NCBI GenBank assembly: GCA_945877525.1
Contig: CAMDVP010000048.1
Coordinates: 1 to 15,234 of the forward strand
Reading direction: 5' to 3'
DNA: 15,234 nt
Origin: an uncultured Clostridia bacterium
Lineage (GTDB): Bacteria; Bacillota; Clostridia; Christensenellales; Aristaeellaceae
A model generated the notes under the pieces. That model ran no database searches. It was not told where the DNA came from and saw only the letters and a program-made list of their open reading frames with translations. This document shows, in pieces, positions 1 to 7,468 of the stretch (position 1 is its first letter; the number at the start of each line of letters is the position of its first letter). A program made the position numbers and the translations under genes.

Positions 1-77
1 ATAACAAGACGAACTCCAATTCACTGTTCCTTGCATTCTAAAACCTTAAATACCAAGCGGTATCACTCCCCCCGTAA

Positions 78-131
78 CCCCATGGACGCCCCAGGGTCGC
101 TCTCCAGCGTTGCCCCTTACCTTCCATGGGG
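78..131 (-). other. Leader inverted repeat downstream of the outward promoter
   Basis: CCCCATGGA (78-86) and TCCATGGGG (123-131) form a perfect 9-bp stem starting about a dozen bases after the -10. Inside it, CGCT and AGCG form a smaller hairpin with a GGAG loop. The transcript of 1-140 would therefore begin with a long structured leader. Some insertion sequences carry such a fold to block translation from outside promoters, but this is inference. Otherwise bases 1-140 hold no supported gene. Confidence 0.45.
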
Positions 132-143
132 AAAGACACTATT

Positions 144-172
144 ATAGTACCAGTATCAGGGGGTGGTGTCAA
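144..172 (-). promoter_or_regulatory. Outward promoter at left edge
   Basis: A perfect TTGACA (167-172) is separated by 17 bases from TACTAT (144-149). An overlapping TATAAT (141-146) would give a 20-base spacing. It reads leftward out of the window from just inside the repeat array, as a transposase promoter would in an IS21-type element. No start codon with a Shine-Dalgarno site is visible before base 1. Confidence 0.6.
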
Positions 173-181
173 GAGCTGCGG

Positions 182-306
182 TGGCTCAAGTTTCATTCAC
201 ACGTGGTTCAAGTATTCGCTGTCACTTTTGGCGTTGGTGGCTCAAGTATTCGTTCGCACAAGTGGCTCAAATATTGGTTAGCACTTGGCTCAGATTTTCG
301 TTGACA
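182..306 (-). repeat. Five degenerate tandem repeats, possible IS21-family multiple terminal repeats
   Basis: On the plus strand TGGCTCA or a one-base variant occurs at 182, 204, 238, 263 and 286, giving spacings of 22, 34, 25 and 23 bases. Each copy continues AAGTATTCGTT or a variant, then CAC. Read on the minus strand the outermost copy is TGTCAACGAAAATCTGAGCC plus A, starting at 306. Repeated transposase-binding units at a TG-starting end, followed by a promoter reading inward, is the known layout of IS21-family ends. Homology cannot be tested here. A regulatory repeat array is the main alternative. Confidence 0.55.
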
Positions 307-356
307 TTCACACTCAGGAAAGCGAAGGGACTGCGTCAGCAAGAATGATATTGCGC

Positions 357-2354
357 TCAGACGGGCTGATCATCTGCCTGCATCCGGTACACACAATATC
401 CATAGGGAGGACACTGTTCAGCCGATGCGGCACCAAGCTGCTCCCAGGTGTCCGGCACGCACAGATGCTGTTCTGTATCCGTATGATTCAGCAAAAACAG
501 GTACTGGATCCCATCTTTTTCCCGTACAGTCGCTTCTACTCCTTCCGGGGTCCTCGGAAGCCTATGCAGCGAGGATTGCTCCGCAAGCTGTTGCACAAAG
601 CGATCTGCAAGCGCAGGGGACATTTCGGTGCCCACATAATAAACCGTGCCCTTTCCAGCCTGCCTTCTGCATACAGCAGGCGTACCGGCATAAAATTCGC
701 TGTCATAGGTGGCCAGGATTTCAGCGTCTGCCACCTCCAGAATATCGCACCACTTTTCACAGGGATAGACATCGTCACCCCAGCGAACGCTGCCCTGGGT
801 CTCCTGCAGGCAGTCGTACTCCGCCACCCGAACGCCGCACAGATCATCCAGCATTGCCGGCAGCTCCTTCTCCGCGAAGGCAAGGTTGGTTGCGTCCTTC
901 ACACCGCTGCGCATGTCCAGAATCAGCACGCCGCCCTGCTGTACATACGCATGGAATTTTTCCGACAGCTTTTCTGTCATCAGGAACTGCAGGGGTGCGA
1001 CAAGCACCCGGTAGGACGACCAGTCGTCCTCTTCCCGGACAAATTCCACCGGGATATTCTTCCGGTAAAACCCTTTGTAGTAGGTCAGCAGATGCTCCGG
1101 ATACCGCAGAAGCGGATGATGAGGCTGGATGGACAGCGCGTCGTACTGGTCATAGGAGAACAGCATCGCAACCTCCGGATGCGGCACACTGCCCTGCATG
1201 ATCTTCAGCAGTGGGCCGGTCTCCTGCATGAAGGCCTTCAGCTCGCGGTAATAGCGGCCGGGTTTGCCATTGTGGGGCAGGATGCCATGCCAGTACTGTT
1301 CAGTACCCATCACACAGGAGCGCCAGCGGAAAAACACGATTGTATCCGCCCCGTGGGCGATGCTCTGCATTGCCCACAGGCCCAATTGCCCCGGCTTGGG
1401 CGTGCGGCCCACGGTTTCCCAGCCGGTGATGGCTGACTGCTGCTCCATCACCCAGAAGGGCTGATGCTTCAGGCTGCGGATGAAATCCAGCTCGGCTGCC
1501 TGGACATCCCCCCGGAAGGTTCCCTGCGGCACAAAGTGCCCGCCCGGATACTGATCCTGTGAGGTAAAGTCCAGCTGATCGCCCAGCTTGAAGTAATCAA
1601 CCTTCCGGGAGAATCCCATCATGTTGTGCGTAATAAACTTGTCGGGAGTCTCCCTGCGCAGTATGTCCGCCTGCATTTGATGGAAATCCAGCACCAGATC
1701 CGAGCAGAAGCGCATCCAGTCCAGCTGCTGGGAAGGATTCTTCCCCGCGGCTGTGATTCTCGGGGCGTGGATTTGTTCAAAGTCCGTGTAGGTCTGGCTC
1801 CAGAAGGCTGTGCCCCAGCATTGGTTCAGGCAGTCAATGCTCCCGTACTTTTTCTGCAGCCATTGCCGGAAGGCGGCTTCGCAGGACGGGCAATAGCATA
1901 AATCCTCATGGCTGTTGCCCAGCTCATTATCCACCTGCCAGCCCACCACATGCGGGTTCGCGGCAAAGTGCCGGGCATAGGCCGTGACAAAGCGGCGGAT
2001 ATGCTCACGGTACCGCGCATTGGACTGACAGTCGTGGTGACGGCCGCCAAAATAATGCCTTTGCAGGTGGGAGTCCATGGGCTGGATTTCCGGAGTTTCT
2101 TCAATGATCCAGGCAGGCGGAGCAGCGCTGGGCGTGCCGAGGATGCAGTCGATCCCCTCTCCGGCCAGCAGCTCGATCACCTCATCCAGTTCTTCAAAGT
2201 GGAATTCACCCTCCCGAGGCTCCCACTTGGCCCATGAAAACTCCGCCATCCGCACAATCGTAATGCCCATTTCGCGCATCATGCGCGCATCCGTTTGCCA
2301 CCGTTCCCGTGGCCAGTGTTCAGGATAATAGTCGACGCCGAAATGATACCCCAT
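357..2354 (-). CDS. GH42 beta-galactosidase, cytoplasmic
   Basis: A 665-residue glycoside hydrolase family 42 enzyme, which should release terminal beta-galactose from short galactosides. The N-terminus GVDYYPEHWP is the family signature. The acid/base is Glu144 in GWQVDNELGNS (residues 138-148) and the nucleophile is Glu304 in FWVMEQQS. Cys110, Cys153, Cys155 and Cys158 (CYCPSC) match the zinc site of many GH42 enzymes. The TIM barrel fills about residues 1-380, followed by the trimerisation and C-terminal beta domains. Length is normal for the family. There is no signal peptide, so it acts in the cytoplasm. I chose the ATG at 2354 because AGGAAGGAG lies 7-8 bases upstream; a longer in-frame start at 2405 would overlap the fucosidase gene and add non-homologous residues. 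It is the last gene of the transport operon, 25 bases after the fucosidase gene. Exact substrate is not readable from sequence. Confidence 0.95.
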   Translation of the reverse strand: MGYHFGVDYYPEHWPRERWQTDARMMREMGITIVRMAEFSWAKWEPREGEFHFEELDEVIELLAGEGIDCILGTPSAAPPAWIIEETPEIQPMDSHLQRHYFGGRHHDCQSNARYREHIRRFVTAYARHFAANPHVVGWQVDNELGNSHEDLCYCPSCEAAFRQWLQKKYGSIDCLNQCWGTAFWSQTYTDFEQIHAPRITAAGKNPSQQLDWMRFCSDLVLDFHQMQADILRRETPDKFITHNMMGFSRKVDYFKLGDQLDFTSQDQYPGGHFVPQGTFRGDVQAAELDFIRSLKHQPFWVMEQQSAITGWETVGRTPKPGQLGLWAMQSIAHGADTIVFFRWRSCVMGTEQYWHGILPHNGKPGRYYRELKAFMQETGPLLKIMQGSVPHPEVAMLFSYDQYDALSIQPHHPLLRYPEHLLTYYKGFYRKNIPVEFVREEDDWSSYRVLVAPLQFLMTEKLSEKFHAYVQQGGVLILDMRSGVKDATNLAFAEKELPAMLDDLCGVRVAEYDCLQETQGSVRWGDDVYPCEKWCDILEVADAEILATYDSEFYAGTPAVCRRQAGKGTVYYVGTEMSPALADRFVQQLAEQSSLHRLPRTPEGVEATVREKDGIQYLFLLNHTDTEQHLCVPDTWEQLGAASAEQCPPYGYCVYRMQADDQPV

Positions 2355-2379
2355 CCGAAATTGCTCCTTCCTCTGTCGT

Positions 2380-3696
2380 TTACTGCTCCAGGAAATTCTC
2401 CACAATCAGGGCAGCATGTCCCTTGCCTGTCTGCTGCGAGCGCCACAGCAGCTCATTGTTCCTCACGGCTTCCGCTGGCCGATCCAGGGTAAGCACCAGC
2501 AGCGTGTCCAGTGCCAGACGATCCTGCTCGCCGACGGAGAAGCAAAGCCGTCCATCCACCATTTCATAATGCAGTTCCCTGGCCGTTGGAGAATGAACGG
2601 AAAGGATCCGCGCATTGATTTCCGGCAGACAGACGCGATGCACCGGCCAATCCCATACATGCACATAGATCGTGTTGCCCCTGCAGGTCATACCGCCTGT
2701 TTCATCATTGCGGAAGGGCCCGCCCCGGGTACCATACACAGAGTCGCCATGCGTTTTCAGCCAGTCGCCTGCTTCGCGCAGCCGTGCCACATGATCCGGC
2801 GGCATGGCTCCGTCCGGCATAGGGCCTATGTTCATCAGCAGATTGCCGTCCCCGGTGGCACACTTCAGCAGGGTTTGAAGCAGCTTCCGGCAAGACATGG
2901 GTTCTCCCGGTACATAACCCCAGGCGTTGTTCAGCGTGAAGCAGCTTTCCCAACTGACATCTGGGTTATATGCCCCTACACGTCCCTCCGGAGTCAGATA
3001 ATCCCCCAGTGCTCTCGTGCCATAGCGGTTATTGGTGATGATATCCGGCTGCAGGGAGCGGATCATACGGTACATGTCTTCTTCATGCCAGAAGCCAGGC
3101 ACCTGTACGCGGCTGTCCAGTGGTCCGGTGGCTTCCTCCCACAGGTGCAGGTTACGCCCATGGCAAAGCCAGTAATCCTCGCCGCCGTCAAACCATAGGA
3201 TATCAATTTTTCCATAGTTCGTCAACAGCTCGCGCACCTGGTCAAAGGTCTGCTTACGCAGCTGTTCAGCGCTTTGCCTGTACATGCGCGGAAAAAAGAA
3301 GCCCGGGAAGCGCCAGTCCAGCGGGGAATAATAGAAGCCCACCTTGAGCCCGGCCTCCCGGCAGGCATCCACATATTCCCGCACAATGTCACGGTGCGCC
3401 GCGCTGTGCATAGAGGTAAACTGTTCATAGCTGCCAGGGCTGTCCCACAGGGAAAAGCCGTCATGATGCCGGGTGGTCAGCACCATATACTTCATGCCAG
3501 CATCCTTGGCCACCTGTGCCCAGGCATGCGGATCGAAGGCCTCGGCCGTGAAGCGATGCATCAGTTTTCGGTACTCATCCTTGTCGATGGCCTCTGACCA
3601 CATCACCCACTCGCCGCGCTCCAATAGAGAATACAATCCCCAGTGGATGAACATGCCATAGCGCAGATCCTTCCAGTCCTCAATTCTCTTTTCCAT
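2380..3696 (-). CDS. GH29 alpha-L-fucosidase, cytoplasmic
   Basis: A 438-residue family 29 glycoside hydrolase, expected to remove alpha-L-fucose from fucosylated oligosaccharides by a retaining mechanism. Family landmarks are RYGMFIHWGLYS (12-23), TTRHHDGFSLWD (74-85), YYSPLDW (122-128), DILWFDGG (165-172) with the presumed nucleophile Asp170, and the WESCFTLNNAWGY block (249-261). The GNLLMNIGPMPDG motif (284-296) closes the catalytic barrel, and a small beta domain follows. No signal peptide is present, so the substrate must be imported first. The start at 3696 has GGGAGG about 7 bases upstream; the longer reading from 3744 would run back into the permease gene. It lies 19 bases after the permease stop and 25 bases before the galactosidase start. 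The linkage specificity (alpha-1,2 versus alpha-1,3/4) cannot be told by eye. Confidence 0.95.
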   Translation of the reverse strand: MEKRIEDWKDLRYGMFIHWGLYSLLERGEWVMWSEAIDKDEYRKLMHRFTAEAFDPHAWAQVAKDAGMKYMVLTTRHHDGFSLWDSPGSYEQFTSMHSAAHRDIVREYVDACREAGLKVGFYYSPLDWRFPGFFFPRMYRQSAEQLRKQTFDQVRELLTNYGKIDILWFDGGEDYWLCHGRNLHLWEEATGPLDSRVQVPGFWHEEDMYRMIRSLQPDIITNNRYGTRALGDYLTPEGRVGAYNPDVSWESCFTLNNAWGYVPGEPMSCRKLLQTLLKCATGDGNLLMNIGPMPDGAMPPDHVARLREAGDWLKTHGDSVYGTRGGPFRNDETGGMTCRGNTIYVHVWDWPVHRVCLPEINARILSVHSPTARELHYEMVDGRLCFSVGEQDRLALDTLLVLTLDRPAEAVRNNELLWRSQQTGKGHAALIVENFLEQ

Positions 3697-3715
3697 GTGC
3701 GACGCCTCCCGATCC

Positions 3716-4630
3716 TTATCCCTTGATAGAGCCCAGCAGTACACCCTTGGTAAAAAATTTCTGTGCGAAAGGGTAAATTGCGATCATCGGGATGGCCGCG
3801 ATGATCATGGCTGCAAGCTCCAGCGTTCTTGCTGAAATGCTGCTGTTACGGCCATACAGCAGGGCAAAAACCTCTGAACTGAGGGAGGAATTGTCCTTTA
3901 CAATCTGTTCCAGGGCAGCCTCGCTGCGCACCAGCTTGACGATATAGTACTGAAGGGTTTGCAGTTCCGTGTTGGATGTGTAGAACAGGCTGGTGGTATA
4001 GTCGTTCCACACACCAACGATGGTAAAGACGGCCAGAGCGGCAATCACAGCCTTGGACAGTGGCAGAACAATCGAGAAGAATATCCGGTATTCGCTGGCG
4101 CCATCCAGCTGGGCCGATTCAAACAGTTCATCCGGTATTCCACGGAAGTTGCTTGTGTAGATGATGACATTGTAGAATCCGCCAAACAGGGAAGGTATGA
4201 TGTAAACCCAGTAGGTGTTGTACAGTCCCATTTTGCTCAAAAGCAGAAAGGTGGCTACAATGCCGCCGCTGATATACATGCTCATAAACCCAAGCGCCGC
4301 GTAGCATTTCCTGAACCGAAGATAGGGACGGGAAAAAGCGTAGGCAAACATACTGGTAAAAATCAACTGACAGACCGTGACAATGATGGTTCGTGACGCG
4401 GTAATGCCAAGTGCCGTCAGGATGGCAGGATCCTTCACCACCATACGCCAGCTGTCCAGGGAGAATTGTCTGGGCCACAGCTGCACCATGCCAAAGTTGG
4501 TTGTATCGGTGCCATCGTTGAGGGAATTGATCACAGCATAATACAGCGGATAAACAGACAGAAGCACAACAAGCGTCATGATCAGCGCATTGCATATGGT
4601 AAAAAGATCCATTTTCTTTAGCCTCTTCAT
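3716..4630 (-). CDS. CUT1 sugar ABC transporter permease, LplC/YtcP type
   Basis: A 304-residue inner membrane permease subunit of a carbohydrate ABC importer. About six hydrophobic segments are visible, the first at residues 11-35. The cytoplasmic EAA loop is at about 168-193 (ELFESAQLDGASEYRIFFSI, then VLP), which docks with the ATPase. The C-terminus FFTKGVLLGSIKG is characteristic of LplC/YtcP proteins. It pairs with the permease encoded 13 bases upstream to form the membrane channel. The ATG at 4630 follows GAGAGGAGG by 6 bases, which fixes the start; a reading from 4657 would overlap the preceding gene. The ATPase partner is not in the window; family precedent (MsmX in Bacillus) suggests a shared ATPase encoded elsewhere. 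The LplC/YtcP group mostly carries complex oligosaccharides. Confidence 0.94.
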   Translation of the reverse strand: MKRLKKMDLFTICNALIMTLVVLLSVYPLYYAVINSLNDGTDTTNFGMVQLWPRQFSLDSWRMVVKDPAILTALGITASRTIIVTVCQLIFTSMFAYAFSRPYLRFRKCYAALGFMSMYISGGIVATFLLLSKMGLYNTYWVYIIPSLFGGFYNVIIYTSNFRGIPDELFESAQLDGASEYRIFFSIVLPLSKAVIAALAVFTIVGVWNDYTTSLFYTSNTELQTLQYYIVKLVRSEAALEQIVKDNSSLSSEVFALLYGRNSSISARTLELAAMIIAAIPMIAIYPFAQKFFTKGVLLGSIKG

Positions 4631-4643
4631 ACTGCGCCTCCTC

Positions 4644-5594
4644 TCAAAACAGTCCACTGTTTGTCAGCTTTTTTGATGTCCAGTTGGCCCCGACAAGCAG
4701 CAGCAGGGCGAACACGCTTTTCACAAGACCGGCTGCGGTCGCAATACCAAACTGGAACTGCTGCATGCCAATCTGATAGATATAGCTGTCAATCACGTTG
4801 CTTCTTTCCATGTTCAGGGGATTCTGCAGAACATAGATCTGGGTAAAGTTGTTGTTCAGCATACCGGAAACGGCGAAGATAATCATGACCATCACCGTAG
4901 GAAGAATCGCCGGCAGCGTGACATGGCGCATCTTGTGGTAGCGGTTGCCGCCATCAATATCGACAACCTCATACAGTGTGGGATCCACCCCCGAGATTGC
5001 AGCCAGATAGATAATGGCGCTCCAGCCCAGATCCTTGATCAGGCCTGAAGCAATGCATATGGTCCAGAAGCAGTCCGCATCAGCCATCCATTCCTTGGGC
5101 TGGCCGATGACATGCATTCCCATCAGCAGCTGATTCATCGCGCCATCCGCAGAGAGCAGGTTTTTGATCAGGCCTCCGAAAATCGCCCAGCTCAGAAAAT
5201 GGGGCAGATAGGCTGCCGTCTGAACAAAGGACTTGCGCCGGGGGGAACGGATTTCATTGAGAAGCAGGGCAAACAGAATGGCCATGGGAATCGAAATGAA
5301 CTGTCCTAGAAGATTGATGCCCAGCGTGTTGCGGATCATCGGGCCAAACTGAGAGGATGAAAACACCTGCCTGAAGTTTCGGAAGTTATTCCACTGGCTG
5401 GTAAAAATTCCTTCCCAGCCCATGGTCGCCTTGAAATTGGTAAAGGCAATGATCAGCCCGAACAACGGGATAATATTGAAGACGATCATCATGACAGTTC
5501 CGGGAAGCAGCATGGTGTGCAGCTCGGTCTGCCGCCTGAACTCGTTGCGCATTGCAGGCTTGCGAGGTTTTTTGGAAATGGTCATCTGCATCAT
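4644..5594 (-). CDS. CUT1 sugar ABC transporter permease, LplB/YteP type
   Basis: A 316-residue permease subunit, the heterodimer partner of the next gene product. A basic N-terminal tail (KKPRKPAMRNEFRRQ) precedes the first membrane segment at about residues 26-52 (LLPGTVMMIVFNIIPLFGL). The phrase IIPLFGLIIAFTNF is typical of the LplB/YteP branch. The EAA loop lies at about 208-231 (YEVVDIDGGNRYHKMRHVTL, then PAILP), with the conserved Gly216. The C-terminus ends KLTNSGLF, as in many members. The start at 5594 has GGAGGA 9-10 bases upstream; a second ATG directly after it would be further away. A 140-base gap carrying two hairpins separates it from the binding-protein gene, so its expression may be lower than that of the binding protein. 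Oligosaccharide transport is a family-level inference. Confidence 0.94.
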   Translation of the reverse strand: MMQMTISKKPRKPAMRNEFRRQTELHTMLLPGTVMMIVFNIIPLFGLIIAFTNFKATMGWEGIFTSQWNNFRNFRQVFSSSQFGPMIRNTLGINLLGQFISIPMAILFALLLNEIRSPRRKSFVQTAAYLPHFLSWAIFGGLIKNLLSADGAMNQLLMGMHVIGQPKEWMADADCFWTICIASGLIKDLGWSAIIYLAAISGVDPTLYEVVDIDGGNRYHKMRHVTLPAILPTVMVMIIFAVSGMLNNNFTQIYVLQNPLNMERSNVIDSYIYQIGMQQFQFGIATAAGLVKSVFALLLLVGANWTSKKLTNSGLF

Positions 5595-5641
5595 GGCCTA
5601 TGTTCCTCCGGCTCAGAATACATATCGGTTGTTCCTGTGTG

Positions 5642-5681
5642 CCGTATCGCCGCAGCAAAGCTTCCACGGCGATGTGGACGG
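5642..5681 (-). other. Hairpin 2 between binding-protein and permease genes
   Basis: In the transcript an ATCGCCG arm (5667-5673) pairs with CGGCGAT (5646-5652) around a 14-base loop. The flanking CCGT (5678-5681) and ACGG (5642-5645) extend the stem, with a four-base bulge on one side. It lies between the stronger hairpin at 5690-5721 and the permease ribosome binding site. There is no T tract, so it is more likely an mRNA 3'-end protector or processing structure than a terminator. Confidence 0.6.
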
Positions 5682-5689
5682 TTGAAGAA

Positions 5690-5721
5690 GGGGTCAGAGA
5701 AGCCGTAACTTCCCTGACCCC
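5690..5721 (-). terminator. Strong intercistronic hairpin after binding-protein gene, possible partial terminator
   Basis: A 13-bp stem with one G-T wobble and a six-base loop starts 13 bases after the binding-protein stop codon. The arms are GGGGTCAGGGAAG and CTTCTCTGACCCC in the transcript. It is followed by TTCTTC rather than a clean run of T, which fits a leaky terminator or a 3'-end stabiliser. Such structures are common between binding-protein and permease genes and allow excess binding protein over membrane subunits. Read-through is required because the permeases and glycosidases have no other obvious promoter. Confidence 0.7.
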
Positions 5722-5734
5722 TCCATAGCGTTGA

Positions 5735-7342
5735 TCAGTTGACAGGCTTTAGTTCGATGCCTCTCTTTTCCGCGGCCTCCTGAACCTTGACATTCAGGTA
5801 TGCATCATAATCCTTGCGGCCCAGACGGGTCATTTCCGCCAGGAAAGCATCATACTGGTCGTTGAAGGTCTGGTCATCGGGTGCCAGAAGGATCTTGGGC
5901 AGCGTAGCCTCCAGATAGTTGTTGGTCTCAATTTCAATGAAGGCCATGTCTTCGTTTTCAGACACATATCCGGCAGGAATGTCAAAGGGAGACGCATCGT
6001 AAACCACCACATTGTCCGTCAGGCTGTAGGCCATGGTGGGGGGCATCTTGTCCAGAGAGCGATGTTCGACAGACCGGGGGAAATACGCATCCTGGAAGGC
6101 ATAGAAACCCCAGATGCCGGTCACGCCATCCTCAATCTTGCCCATACCCTCCTCGGTGCGCACAAGGCAGGGGCCATCCCAGGTATAGTCGACACCCTCC
6201 ACGCCATACATGTGCAGGAGCATGCCCTCGCGGCTGCTCATGTAGTCAATGAAGCGGGCGCAGGCTGCGGGATCCTTGGCATCCTTGGAAACCATGGTGT
6301 TCAGCCATCCGGTGTACATGCCGGCATTGTAGGGCAGCACAGGAGTTGCGCCGGAATCGGGGGTAATGGCGCCAGGGCTGACCCAAACGTCGTTGAGGTC
6401 CGCGCCGGAGCCCAGGGTAGTGAACGGTCCGATATAGCAGGCCACACGGCCGCTGTTGGCCAGGCTGACCAGGGTTTCCTCGTCCATGATCAGATGTGTT
6501 TCTGTCAGGAAGCCCTTCTGCGCGCAATGGTTGAGGAAGGAAGCGCCATCGCGGTATTCGTCAGTGTAGAAAATGCTCTGATACTGGCCATCATCGGTCA
6601 GGGGCATGGCGCCAAAGGTATTACGGATAATACCATCCATCGTCAGCCACACAGTCTGGTCGCCATTGACCATCATGGTGTAAACAGAGGCGCCGCTGGT
6701 ATTGGTCAGACCCGCGTCATTGAACGACTGCAGAACATCCATCAGATCCTGTTCTGTCCTGATAGTGTTCACATCAATCCCAAGTTGATCCAGGTATGCC
6801 TTGCGCAGGAAGATGCTGTTGCGGTTATCATACTTGGTGGCCTTGTAGAATTCTGCGGTGTCCTCATCACAGTAGCCCCAGATAGATTCGTATCCCTCGC
6901 TGTTCATGTGGCTGGGGTAGCAGTACCATCCGCCGTCGCGGTCGATGATGTTCTTCTTCAGGTCAGCAGGGAAATTTGCAAACAGGTGCGATTCCGGCAC
7001 ATAGGTCTGCAGCAGTTCGTCCAGATCCCACACCAAGCCGGCAGCAATCAGCTCGGAGCGCAGGTCACCATCGCTGGTGCTGATGATGTCCGGCAGATTG
7101 CGGCTGATCATCAGCAGATTCAGCTTGGTGCTGGCATCCTCAGCGGGCATATTGATGTTGCACTGAACACCCGTAGCCTGCGTGATTCCGGCAAAAACCG
7201 GTTCTTCCAGATTCCACTTGCTGGGCAGTGCAGCGTAATCCATGAACCATTCCAGCGTGACCGTTCCTTCTGCTACCGCGAATGCGGGAAGGAGCAGAGT
7301 GACAAGAGAAAGGAGCAACAACCAGCATGTAACCTTCTTCAT
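5735..7342 (-). CDS. Extracellular oligosaccharide-binding protein of ABC importer, LplA type
   Basis: A 535-residue solute-binding protein, the capture subunit for the two permeases downstream. The N-terminus is a classical export signal: MKKVTCW, a leucine-rich core at 8-19, then AFAVAEG with likely cleavage after Ala24. The body has the LplA/YtcQ layout: an early TLEWFMDYAA strand, then NLPDIISTSDG (a typical ligand-lobe segment) and WDLDELLQTYVP. The length is usual for this large oligosaccharide-binding cluster. Unusually, no lipobox cysteine sits at the cleavage site; the only cysteine in the signal, Cys6, precedes the hydrophobic core. The ATG at 7342 follows GGAGGAGG by 5 bases, so an upstream in-frame start at 7462 is rejected. 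It is the first gene of the transport operon, with its promoter at 7389-7417. Confidence 0.93.
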   Translation of the reverse strand: MKKVTCWLLLLSLVTLLLPAFAVAEGTVTLEWFMDYAALPSKWNLEEPVFAGITQATGVQCNINMPAEDASTKLNLLMISRNLPDIISTSDGDLRSELIAAGLVWDLDELLQTYVPESHLFANFPADLKKNIIDRDGGWYCYPSHMNSEGYESIWGYCDEDTAEFYKATKYDNRNSIFLRKAYLDQLGIDVNTIRTEQDLMDVLQSFNDAGLTNTSGASVYTMMVNGDQTVWLTMDGIIRNTFGAMPLTDDGQYQSIFYTDEYRDGASFLNHCAQKGFLTETHLIMDEETLVSLANSGRVACYIGPFTTLGSGADLNDVWVSPGAITPDSGATPVLPYNAGMYTGWLNTMVSKDAKDPAACARFIDYMSSREGMLLHMYGVEGVDYTWDGPCLVRTEEGMGKIEDGVTGIWGFYAFQDAYFPRSVEHRSLDKMPPTMAYSLTDNVVVYDASPFDIPAGYVSENEDMAFIEIETNNYLEATLPKILLAPDDQTFNDQYDAFLAEMTRLGRKDYDAYLNVKVQEAAEKRGIELKPVN

Positions 7343-7388
7343 GGGATCCTCCTCCACAATTTCATCCATACGGATGATTTTTGACCAC

Positions 7389-7417
7389 ATTATACAAGCT
7401 CGATGGGTCAGAAACAA
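7389..7417 (-). promoter_or_regulatory. Promoter of the sugar transport and glycosidase operon
   Basis: The -10 is a perfect TATAAT (7389-7394) and the -35 is TTGTTT (7412-7417), separated by exactly 17 bases. The -35 matches consensus at only the first three bases, as expected for a promoter that needs an activator. The predicted 5' leader is about 40 bases and contains a short CATCC/GGATG inverted repeat (7363-7376) ahead of the ribosome binding site. Confidence 0.75.
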
Positions 7418-7418
7418 T

Positions 7419-7447
7419 ATCCGATGATTGGCTCCCAGTGATCGGAT
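7419..7447. promoter_or_regulatory. Inverted repeat upstream of -35, likely activator site
   Basis: ATCCGAT (7419-7425) and ATCGGAT (7441-7447) form a perfect 7-bp inverted repeat with a 15-base spacer, centred near 7433. Its near edge is two bases from the -35 box, the position where AraC-type activators usually contact RNA polymerase. The YesN-type regulator encoded next door is the natural candidate. Binding is inferred from position only. Confidence 0.5.
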
Positions 7448-7468
7448 CATTGGACGATGCATCCCATC

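Noticed and set aside
38..127. 29-codon minus-strand open frame in the leader after the outward promoter
   Set aside because: The start would be only about ten bases after the predicted transcription start, with no Shine-Dalgarno, and the frame coincides with a hairpin. A leader peptide cannot be excluded but is not supported.
182..306. CRISPR array
   Set aside because: Units are short and degenerate, the spacing is irregular at 22-34 bases, and there are no distinct spacers or cas genes.
285..1436. 383-codon plus-strand open frame opposite the galactosidase gene
   Set aside because: Antisense to conserved GH42 coding sequence, no domain and no Shine-Dalgarno.
2380..3744. Longer starts for the fucosidase and galactosidase genes
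   Set aside because: They would overlap the preceding genes, add residues unlike the families, and skip well-placed ribosome binding sites.
6062..7384. 440-codon plus-strand open frame opposite the binding-protein gene
   Set aside because: Antisense shadow; the minus-strand frame has a signal peptide, ribosome binding site and clear family features.
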